A stretch of DNA of 29,350 nt from contig CAZDSS010000025.1 of the NCBI GenBank assembly GCA_964508185.1, positions 1 through 29,350 on the forward strand. The letters are read 5' to 3'. Below are positions 1-6,344 of the stretch, one piece after another; position 1 is the first letter of the stretch; every line of letters begins with the position of its first letter. The notes beneath the pieces were generated by a model, which was given only the letters and a program-made list of their open reading frames with translations, did no database searches and was not told where the DNA came from. The stretch comes from CAZDSS01 sp964508185. Its GTDB lineage: Bacteria; Pseudomonadota; Alphaproteobacteria; Sphingomonadales; Govanellaceae. The position numbers and the translations under genes are program-made.

Positions 1-422
1 TTCTTCCGCTGCTTCAGCAGGTCGCGAATCTCCGTCAGCAGGACCACGTCCTCTGGCGGAGGCGGCGGCGGAGCGGCTTCTTCCTTCCGCTTGAAGCGGT
101 TGATCTGCTTCACGATCATGAAGATCGCGAAGGCGACGATCAGGAAGTTGATCACCACATTGATGAACGAGCCGTAGCGGATGAGCGGCGCGCCCGCCGC
201 TTCCGCCTCGGCCAGCGTCGCATAATCGTTGCCCGACAGGTTGATATAGTACTCGGAGAAGTCGAGGCCGCCCGTGAGCAGACCGATGGGCGGCATGATG
301 ATGTCGTTGACGAGGGAGTTCACGATCCCCGTGAACGCGGCGCCGATGACCACGGCGACGGCCAGGTCAACCACGTTGCCGCGGACCGCGAACTCCCTGA
401 ATTCCTTTAAAAACCCCTGCAT
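1..422 (-). CDS. mscL: Large-conductance mechanosensitive channel MscL (3' end cut by window edge)
   Basis: MscL is an inner-membrane homopentameric channel that opens under extreme membrane tension and releases solutes during hypo-osmotic shock. The visible 140 codons begin MQGFLKEFREFAVRGNVVDL, the amphipathic N-terminal helix and start of TM1. TM1 continues with the Gly/Ala/Val-rich AVAVVIGAAF pore segment. A periplasmic loop follows, then TM2 (about residues 88-108), a basic NRFKRKEE stretch, a proline run (PPPPPP), and a cytoplasmic helix ending LLTEIRDLLKQRK. This is the full family architecture, so only the last few residues can be missing. The ATG at 422 has a strong Shine-Dalgarno sequence (AAAGGAGA) 7 nt upstream. 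It is the last visible gene of a minus-strand run behind folD, 72 nt downstream of it. No terminator is seen in that gap. Confidence 0.96.
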   Translation of the reverse strand, partial: MQGFLKEFREFAVRGNVVDLAVAVVIGAAFTGIVNSLVNDIIMPPIGLLTGGLDFSEYYINLSGNDYATLAEAEAAGAPLIRYGSFINVVINFLIVAFAIFMIVKQINRFKRKEEAAPPPPPPEDVVLLTEIRDLLKQRK

Positions 423-494
423 GTGCTGTCTCCTTTTGCGCAAGGTACCCATGCAAGGATAGCGCAGCCGCAGAGGACCGCAAAGCACTGAATC

Positions 495-1367
495 TTAAGG
501 TTGTTTGCTGATCCGTTCGGCGGCGCGCAGCGTGTTTTCCAGAAGGCAGGCGATGGTCATGGGGCCGATGCCTCCGGGGACGGGGGTGATGTAGGCCGCG
601 CGCTCCGCCGCTTCGGCGAAGGCCACGTCGCCCACGATCCGCGACTTGCCGTTCTCGCCCGGTACCCGGTTGATGCCGACGTCGATCACCGTCGCGCCCG
701 GCTTCACCCAGTCCCCGCGGATGAATTCGGGCCGCCCGACCGCCGCCACCAGGATGTCGGCGCGGCGGCATTCCTCGGCGAGATCGCGCGTCTTCGAGTG
801 CGTGATGGTGACCGTGCAGTTCTCGCGCAGGAGAAGCTGCGCCATGGGCTTGCCCACGATGTTGGAGCGGCCGACGATCACCGCGCGCAGGCCCGAAAGA
901 TCCCCGAGCCGGTCCTTGAGCAGCATGAGGCATCCGAGCGGCGTGCAGGGCACCAGGCCGTCCCCGCCGGTGGCCAGAAGCCCTGCATTGATCACATGGA
1001 AGCCGTCCACGTCCTTGGCCGGATCGATGGCGGCGAGCACATGCTCCTCCCGGATCTGGGGCGGCAGGGGAAGCTGCACCAGAATGCCGTGGACGGCGGG
1101 ATCATTGTTGAGCTTGCGGACGAGGGCGAGAAGCTCCTCCTCCTTCGTCTCGGCAGGCAGGCGATGCTCGAAGGAATTCATGCCCGCTTCCCGGGTCTGC
1201 ACCACCTTGTTCTTCACATAGATGGCGCTCGCGGGATCCTCGCCCACCAGCACCACGGCAAGGCCGGGCGTGATGCCGGTCCGTTCCCTGAAGGCGGCGC
1301 TCCGGCGCGCGACGTCCGCGCGCAAATTGGCGGCGAAGGCCTTGCCGTCGATGATCTCTGCGGTCAT
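495..1367 (-). CDS. folD: Bifunctional methylenetetrahydrofolate dehydrogenase / methenyltetrahydrofolate cyclohydrolase FolD
   Basis: FolD interconverts 5,10-methylene-, 5,10-methenyl- and 10-formyl-tetrahydrofolate in the cytosol, with NADP as cofactor, supplying one-carbon units for purines and fMet. The 290-aa product has the usual family length. It shows the catalytic YVKNK (Tyr50, Lys54), the VQLPLP substrate-site motif, the Rossmann signature VGRSNIVGKP near residue 166, and the C-terminal PVPGGIGPMT motif near 262-271. The reading frame stays open 45 codons upstream, but MTAEIIDGKAFA is the canonical FolD N-terminus. Its ATG overlaps the stop of the preceding DUF167 gene by four bases (ATGA), which implies translational coupling. 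It sits in a yggT > DUF167 > folD > mscL run. Confidence 0.97.
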   Translation of the reverse strand: MTAEIIDGKAFAANLRADVARRSAAFRERTGITPGLAVVLVGEDPASAIYVKNKVVQTREAGMNSFEHRLPAETKEEELLALVRKLNNDPAVHGILVQLPLPPQIREEHVLAAIDPAKDVDGFHVINAGLLATGGDGLVPCTPLGCLMLLKDRLGDLSGLRAVIVGRSNIVGKPMAQLLLRENCTVTITHSKTRDLAEECRRADILVAAVGRPEFIRGDWVKPGATVIDVGINRVPGENGKSRIVGDVAFAEAAERAAYITPVPGGIGPMTIACLLENTLRAAERISKQP

Positions 1368-1699
1368 GTCTGCCCGAACTCCTTTTCTGCCCAGGCCCGC
1401 AACATTTGCGCCAGCTTGCTGCCGTCGCCGCGGACAAGGATGCGCTTTTCCCGAGATGTGGCGCCAGATATCACGTCGATGCTGCTCTTTGCCAGCCCCC
1501 ATTTCTTGGCGAGAAGCTTTTGCACCGCCGCGTTCGCCTTCCCATCCTCGGGCGCCGCGGTCACCTTCACCCGGATATGGGGGCGGCCCGCCGCATCCCG
1601 CGCGATGTCCTGTATGGCGTCGCGGTCGGCGCGGGGCGTGACCCGCAGGGCGACCACCAGTCCCTCCGCCTGCGGGGTCCAGGGAAGGTCGTCGGCCAT
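1364..1699 (-). CDS. DUF167 / YggU family protein
   Basis: A 111-aa soluble protein of the DUF167 (YggU) family, small alpha/beta proteins without an established biochemical function. Family features visible are the VALRVTPRADRDAI strand-loop near residue 15 and the core VKVTAAPEDGKANAAVQKLLAK near 43-64, followed by SSIDVISGATSREKRILV. The ATG at 1699 has a GAGG Shine-Dalgarno inside the 3' end of the yggT-like gene, whose stop lies 4 nt upstream. The 3' end overlaps folD by four bases. The yggT-DUF167 pairing is common in bacteria, so the grouping says little about function here beyond co-transcription with folD. Confidence 0.93.
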   Translation of the reverse strand: MADDLPWTPQAEGLVVALRVTPRADRDAIQDIARDAAGRPHIRVKVTAAPEDGKANAAVQKLLAKKWGLAKSSIDVISGATSREKRILVRGDGSKLAQMLRAWAEKEFGQT

Positions 1700-1703
1700 G
1701 ACC

Positions 1704-2000
1704 TCAATAGACGCCGAGCGCCGGCGCGATGTCGCGCAGGATCAGGATCTTCAGGAAATAGAGCGCCAGCAGCGCCACCAGCGGCGAAAGGTCGAGCCCG
1801 CCCATATTGGGCAGGAAGTTCCGAATCGGCCGCAGCACCGGCTCGGTCAGGCGGTGGAGCACCTCCGCCAGCACGGCGACGAAGCGGTTGTAGGTATTGA
1901 TGACATTGAAGGCGATCAGCCAGCTCAGGATCACCGAGGCGATCAGGACGAACTGATAGAGGTCGATGACGGTGACGAGCAGGTAAATGATTGCATTCAT
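1704..2000 (-). CDS. YggT family membrane protein
   Basis: A 98-aa integral membrane protein of the YggT/YlmG family, linked in other organisms to envelope or division-associated functions, with no proven activity. Two hydrophobic segments are visible: residues about 4-30 (IIYLLVTVIDLYQFVLIASVILSWLI) and about 70-90 (LSPLVALLALYFLKILIL). Between them lies the family-typical loop with LTEPVLRPIRNFLP and a GGLDLSPL turn. The ATG at 2000 is preceded by GGGGGA about 8 nt away. It is the first gene of the minus-strand run leading to DUF167, folD and mscL. A plausible promoter lies at 2042-2070. Confidence 0.93.
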   Translation of the reverse strand: MNAIIYLLVTVIDLYQFVLIASVILSWLIAFNVINTYNRFVAVLAEVLHRLTEPVLRPIRNFLPNMGGLDLSPLVALLALYFLKILILRDIAPALGVY

Positions 2001-2041
2001 TCCGGTGATCCCCCGGGAAACCCCATTTCCATTGCGCCCAA

Positions 2042-2070
2042 GCTTTACCCTCTCGCATGCCCCGGTTCAA
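2042..2070 (-). promoter_or_regulatory. Candidate housekeeping promoter of the yggT-DUF167-folD-mscL run
   Basis: On the minus strand, CTTGAAC (-35 TTGAAC at 2070-2065) is followed after exactly 17 nt by TAAAGC (2047-2042). Transcription would start near 2034, giving a 5' leader of about 34 nt before the yggT-like ATG at 2000. The -35 matches 4 of 6 consensus bases and the -10 only 3 of 6. Position and spacing are right, but sequence support is modest. Confidence 0.35.
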
Positions 2071-2227
2071 GGGAAGCCGTGCCGCCTGTTCAGACAGGGC
2101 TTGAGCGGCAATCACTTAACCCATGGGTAACCATTCGATTTTACGATCACATCTGACAACACCCGCATGCGGGGCCGCCGATGCAGCCACGGAAGGACCA
2201 GGCGGTGGATCGAACAAGGTAACGCCC

Positions 2228-4684
2228 GTGACCCAGAGTACGCCGAGGCTGCCACAGCAAATCGTCGCCTGGCGCTCGCCCAGGGACCCGGCCTGGGCCG
2301 AGCGCGGGAAGACCGCCGACTGGCCCCGCCTGCGCGAACGGGTGGCGGCGCTCTATCGCCAGATCCCGATCCAGGTTCTCGCCGGGCTCCTCTCCCTCGT
2401 CATTCTTCTGGTCCAGCTCTCGGGCCGCATGGCGACGATGCCGCTTCTCGGCTGGGCGGGGCTTGTGCTCCTTTGCCTCGCCTTCCGCTGGGGCGTCGGG
2501 CGCGTCGAACGGCGCGCCGCCCTCAAGCTCGGCATGCGGGAATGGGAGCGACTGTGGTTCATGGCCGCCCTGCCCGGCGCGGTGGCCCTGGCTGCGGCAA
2601 TCGGCCATTCCCTGGCGCAGGTGCCCGCGGAGAATCGCCTCATGCTGCTCGGCTCGGTCATTCCGGCGGCGGCGGGCGGGCTCGTGCTCAGCACCGCGTC
2701 CTTCCGGGCGGCGGCGCTCACCCTCGTGCCGCTGTTCCTGCTCCCGGCCCTGTCCCTCATTCTCATGGAAGGGCTGCCGTCGGATCTTGCGAGCCTTTGC
2801 GCCGTCATGCTCGCCCTTCTCCTCTGCGTCGCCTGGCAGCTCGAACGCCAGGCCCTGACCATTGCGGAAACCTCCCGCCAGTGCGCGGCGCTCGAAGCGC
2901 ATCTCGCGACCCAGTCGTATCTTACCAACCGCAGCCGCGACGTGCTGAACGGCGTCCTCGAATGCATCAAGGCGGGGATCGCCGTCTTCGACCGCAATCT
3001 CTGCCTCGTCGCCTGGAACGACGAATACGCAAGCCTGTTTCCGGACGATGCCGAGGTGCTGCAGGAAGGGCGGCCCGTTGAAGCCGTATTGCGCGCCTTC
3101 TACCGCAGCTTCGGCCACAGCAAGCAGCAGGAAGACCGGGTGATCGAGGCCTGCACGGCGCGGCTCCGGCCCGATGCGCCGGACGACGTGCTGCGGGCGG
3201 AGCATGTCCTGCCCGACGGCCGCACCATCGAGGTCACCGGCCAGCGGACGCTCGAGGACGGCTGGGTCTTCACTGTGAGCGACCTCACCGTCCAGCGCAA
3301 GGCGACGGCCGAGGCGCTCATCCACATCTCGCGTCACGACAGCCTCACCGGCCTGCCGAACCGCGCCACCATCCGCCGCAGCCTCGAGCGCGCGGTGGCG
3401 GCGGCGGGCCGCAACAGCAATCTGGTGACGGTCATCACCATCAATATCGGCGGCTTCCGCACCATCAACGACGGTCTCGGCACGCTTGCGGGCGACGCGG
3501 TGCTGGTGGAGGTCGCGCGCATCCTGCGGCGGCAATGCAGCGAGCGCGACATCCTCGGCCGCCTCGGCGGCGACGAATTCGCCGTGATCTCCACCGCCGA
3601 CCGCAACGCGGCCGAGGCGGAGGCCCGGGCGCATCGCATCGTCCGCGCGCTGCGGGAGCCCATTGAAGCCAATGGCAAGGCGGTCACCGTGGGGGCGGCG
3701 GCCGGGGTGACCGTCTATCCCGTGGACCAGAGCAACCCGGACGAATTGCTGCGCAATTCGGGCGCAGCCCTCGCCCGGGCGCGGGCGGCGGAAAACCAGC
3801 CCGTCGTCATGTTCGACCGCCACATGCAGCAGGAGATGCAGGCGCGGGCGGCGCTGGAAGCGGATCTGCGCGCCACCATCGACAGCCATCATTTCATGTT
3901 CCAGTACCAGCCCCAGGTGGATCTCAAGACCCGGCAGCTCGTCGGCGTCGAGGCGCTGCTGCGCTGGCATCATCCGGAGCGCGGCTGGGTGACGCCGGAC
4001 AAGTTCATCCATGTGGCGGAATTGTCCCGGCTGATTATCCCGCTGACCGAGACCATGATCCCCGAGATCTGCATGCAGGCACGCGCCTGGGATGCGCGCG
4101 GCCTGCCGCCGTTCAAGATCGCGGTCAACCTGTCGCCGGTCCATATCCGCAAGGGGGGCTTTGAAACCTTCCTCGAGAAGACCCTGGCGGCGCACGGCAT
4201 CAGCCCCGACCGCCTCGAATTCGAGATCACCGAAAGCGTCACCATGACGGATTCGGCGGAGGCCGTGGAAACCCTGCGCCGGCTCGAGGCTCTGGGGGTG
4301 TCGCTTGCGATCGACGATTTCGGCACCGGCTATTCCTCGATCTCGTATCTCCGGCGCTTCCCGGTGAACAAGCTCAAGATCGACCGCAGCTTCGTGAGCG
4401 AGGTGACCACCGACCGCGGCGCCCGGGCCATCGTGGAGGCGGTGATCCGCCTTGGCCACAGCTTCGGCCAGCTGGTGGTGGCGGAAGGCGCCGAAACCGA
4501 GGAACAGGTGGCCGCCCTGCAGGCCATCGGCTGCGACGTGGTGCAGGGCTATTTCTTCTCGAAACCCCTACATCCCGACGAGCTCGCCCGCTGGGTGGAG
4601 GAGCGCTATCTCGCCAATCCGGCGCCGCTGCCATTCGTGCCGGCCGAGCCGAGGACAAAAAAAACATACAATTTCAACGCCTGA
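2228..4684 (+). CDS. Membrane-bound PAS-GGDEF-EAL protein; likely c-di-GMP phosphodiesterase
   Basis: An 818-aa cyclic-di-GMP signalling protein. An N-terminal membrane block (about residues 48-202, several hydrophobic helices) is followed by a PAS-like domain (about 242-354), GGDEF (about 370-520) and EAL (about 540-787). GGDEF keeps the LGGDEF signature (447-451). However, the metal-binding Asp of the usual LDLDxFKxIND motif is Asn (INIGGFRTIND), and the late ADxAMYxAK segment has become SGAALARARA. The RxxD inhibitory site is also absent. EAL keeps EALLR (Glu575), NLSPVHI, FEITES, DDFGTG, KIDRSF, AEGAE and QGYFF, all expected for an active phosphodiesterase. I infer c-di-GMP hydrolysis, with GGDEF perhaps a GTP-sensing module. 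The frame opens at ATG 2123, but that ATG has no ribosome site. GTG 2228 has AAGGT 7 nt upstream and is preferred. The Wzi-like gene follows directly. Confidence 0.93.
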   Translation: MTQSTPRLPQQIVAWRSPRDPAWAERGKTADWPRLRERVAALYRQIPIQVLAGLLSLVILLVQLSGRMATMPLLGWAGLVLLCLAFRWGVGRVERRAALKLGMREWERLWFMAALPGAVALAAAIGHSLAQVPAENRLMLLGSVIPAAAGGLVLSTASFRAAALTLVPLFLLPALSLILMEGLPSDLASLCAVMLALLLCVAWQLERQALTIAETSRQCAALEAHLATQSYLTNRSRDVLNGVLECIKAGIAVFDRNLCLVAWNDEYASLFPDDAEVLQEGRPVEAVLRAFYRSFGHSKQQEDRVIEACTARLRPDAPDDVLRAEHVLPDGRTIEVTGQRTLEDGWVFTVSDLTVQRKATAEALIHISRHDSLTGLPNRATIRRSLERAVAAAGRNSNLVTVITINIGGFRTINDGLGTLAGDAVLVEVARILRRQCSERDILGRLGGDEFAVISTADRNAAEAEARAHRIVRALREPIEANGKAVTVGAAAGVTVYPVDQSNPDELLRNSGAALARARAAENQPVVMFDRHMQQEMQARAALEADLRATIDSHHFMFQYQPQVDLKTRQLVGVEALLRWHHPERGWVTPDKFIHVAELSRLIIPLTETMIPEICMQARAWDARGLPPFKIAVNLSPVHIRKGGFETFLEKTLAAHGISPDRLEFEITESVTMTDSAEAVETLRRLEALGVSLAIDDFGTGYSSISYLRRFPVNKLKIDRSFVSEVTTDRGARAIVEAVIRLGHSFGQLVVAEGAETEEQVAALQAIGCDVVQGYFFSKPLHPDELARWVEERYLANPAPLPFVPAEPRTKKTYNFNA

Positions 4685-4736
4685 CATGATACCCAAGGGG
4701 TCCGAAGGGACACTGAAAAAGGGGTATCGCATTTCC

Positions 4737-6221
4737 ATGCTGCTGAGGGCGTTCGGGTTGAGCTGCGCGCTTGTACTGGCCGGCGCGACCATGTCCCAGG
4801 CGGGTCCCTGGGCCGATGCGGGCGATCGCCAGCTGCGGAGCGATATCGAGCTTCTCGCCCAGCACGGCCTCATCCGCGGGCCCATCACCACCTGGCCCCT
4901 GCCCTGGAAGCAGATCAATGCCCGCCTCACTCTCGACAACGGCCGTCCCCTGCCGCCCCATGTGGCGTCGGCCCTGGCGCGGGTGCGCGACAAGATGCCG
5001 AACGAAGGCGATTTCGGCCGCGTCAAGCTCGCCCTCGAGGCGCGGGGCGCGACCCGTACCAAGACCGCCCGGGATTTCGGCGACGCCGCCCGCGACAATG
5101 CGGACCTCACCGCCTCCGCCGAGGTGAACTGGTCGGCGACCAGCCTTCGCATCAATATCGGCTACCAGGGCGACGATTTCGGCGACCGGCTGGTGTTCGA
5201 CGGCAGCCAGCTCGCCTTCGCCCTCGGCAACTGGGCGGTCTATGGCGGCTGGGTGGAGCGCTGGTGGGGCCCCGGCTGGTCCAGCAGCCTCAATCTCTCG
5301 ACCAACGCCCGGCCCGTGCCGACGGTCGGCTTCATGCGCCTCGATCCGCGGCCCTTCGGCACCAAATGGCTGAGCTGGCTCGGCCGGTGGCAATTCAACG
5401 CCTTCATCGGCCGCCTCGACGATGACGAACGGTTCATCAAGGATCCCTATTTCCTCGGCTTCCGCCTGACCTTCGAGCCCCTTGAGGGGCTGGAGATCGG
5501 CCTGTCGCGCAACATCATGGTCTGCGGCGACGGCAGGCCCTGCAGCTTCCGCACCTGGACCAAGGCCCTGGTCGGCGTCGGCCAGGTGGAAAATCCCACC
5601 GGTCCCGACGCCAACGAGCGTGACCCCGGCAACCAGCTTGCGGGCTTCGACGTCCGCTACGGCTTCCGGCTCAACGACAGCATGTCGGCGGCGGTCTATG
5701 GCCAGATGATCGGCGAGGACGAGAAGGACTTCCTGCCCTTCAAGTTCGCCCATCTGGCAGGCGTGAGCGTCGAGGGGCCATGGGGCGACGAGGGCGCCAT
5801 GTGGCGCGTGACCGGCGAATACACGCGCACCGCCGCGGACGGCATCTTCCGCAAGACCGAATACAACGTCTTCTACAACCATTCCCGCTACCGCAGCGGC
5901 TACCGCTACCACAACCGCAGTCTCGGCGACCGTCTGGATGGCGACAGCCAGGGCTGGTACCTCTCCGGCATGTTCACGAGCCGCAACAGCTGGACCTACC
6001 GCCTGACCTACCAGAACGCCCTCATCAACATGGATGACGGCGGGCGGCACGGCCTGTCCCGCAACCGCGAGCGCATCAACATCTTTGAGGCGGGCCTCGA
6101 CCTGCCGTCGCCCATCGGCGATCTCGGGCTGGAACTCCGCTATGAGGACGACAAGCCGAATACGCCGAATCGCAAGGATTCGACGACCGCCATCGAGGCG
6201 CGCTGGTCCGCCTCCTTCTGA
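4737..6221 (+). CDS. Wzi-family capsule assembly outer-membrane protein
   Basis: A 494-aa protein resembling the Wzi family, outer-membrane beta-barrel lectins that help anchor capsular or exopolysaccharide at the cell surface. A clean signal peptide is visible (MLLRAFGLSCALVLAGATMSQA, cut before GPW). Next is the family-typical GPWADAGDRQLRSDIELLAQHG segment, then many alternating strands rich in Tyr, Trp and Arg (GGWVERWWGPGW, EYTRTAADGIF, YNHSRYRSGYRYHNRS). It ends IEARWSASF, with the terminal Phe usual for barrel proteins. The start is uncertain. ATG 4737 gives the better signal peptide and has AAAAAGGGG 12 nt upstream, whereas ATG 4686, one base after the previous stop, adds 17 charged residues and has no ribosome site. 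It is probably co-transcribed with the upstream EAL protein, suggesting a c-di-GMP link to surface polysaccharide. Confidence 0.85.
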   Translation: MLLRAFGLSCALVLAGATMSQAGPWADAGDRQLRSDIELLAQHGLIRGPITTWPLPWKQINARLTLDNGRPLPPHVASALARVRDKMPNEGDFGRVKLALEARGATRTKTARDFGDAARDNADLTASAEVNWSATSLRINIGYQGDDFGDRLVFDGSQLAFALGNWAVYGGWVERWWGPGWSSSLNLSTNARPVPTVGFMRLDPRPFGTKWLSWLGRWQFNAFIGRLDDDERFIKDPYFLGFRLTFEPLEGLEIGLSRNIMVCGDGRPCSFRTWTKALVGVGQVENPTGPDANERDPGNQLAGFDVRYGFRLNDSMSAAVYGQMIGEDEKDFLPFKFAHLAGVSVEGPWGDEGAMWRVTGEYTRTAADGIFRKTEYNVFYNHSRYRSGYRYHNRSLGDRLDGDSQGWYLSGMFTSRNSWTYRLTYQNALINMDDGGRHGLSRNRERINIFEAGLDLPSPIGDLGLELRYEDDKPNTPNRKDSTTAIEARWSASF

Positions 6222-6248
6222 CGCCGCTACCATTTGTTAAGAATTCTG

Positions 6249-6267
6249 CCGCAGCATTATGCTGCGG
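6249..6267. repeat. Perfect hairpin directly upstream of the -24/-12 promoter
   Basis: CCGCAGCA-TTA-TGCTGCGG forms an 8-bp perfect stem with a 3-nt loop, 27 nt past the stop of the Wzi-like gene. It ends one base before the TGG of the -24/-12 promoter. No T-run follows, so it is a weak terminator candidate. It could instead be a binding site abutting the promoter. Confidence 0.6.
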
Positions 6268-6283
6268 TGGAATTTCCGTTGCC
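6268..6283 (+). promoter_or_regulatory. Sigma-54-like (-24/-12) promoter of the FlaEY-like gene
   Basis: The sequence is TGGAATTTCCGTTGCC. The invariant GG (6269-6270) and GC (6281-6282) are spaced by exactly 10 nt, and the -12 half TTGC is perfect. The -24 half TGGaA departs from TGGCAC at two or three bases. The predicted start is near 6293, leaving a leader of about 50 nt before ATG 6345. Sigma-54 control fits a flagellar gene in alphaproteobacteria such as Caulobacter. Confidence 0.5.
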
Positions 6284-6344
6284 GCCCTTCGCGGATCTGC
6301 GGGGGCGGCATCAGGCGAGGAGCGCGAACAACGCGGCGCATTGA

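Noticed and set aside
2123..2227. The upstream ATG at 2123 as the start of the PAS-GGDEF-EAL protein.
   Set aside because: It has no ribosome site and adds 35 residues of low-quality sequence containing a 12-bp palindrome (2162-2173). GTG 2228 is better placed.
2147..4459. A 770-codon open frame on the minus strand opposite the EAL gene.
   Set aside because: It is antisense to a protein with clear domains and has the Arg/Ala/Gly/His composition expected from high-GC shadow frames.
4657..4664. A run of eight A near the 3' end of the EAL gene, at a place where the Wzi-like frame is already open, so slippage could fuse the two proteins.
   Set aside because: The shift needed (minus one or plus two bases in RNA) is possible, but the fusion would bury the Wzi signal peptide inside a cytosolic protein. 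No stimulatory structure is seen.
6249..6267. The hairpin as an intrinsic terminator of the Wzi-like gene.
   Set aside because: No T-run follows on either strand, so it was listed as a repeat only.
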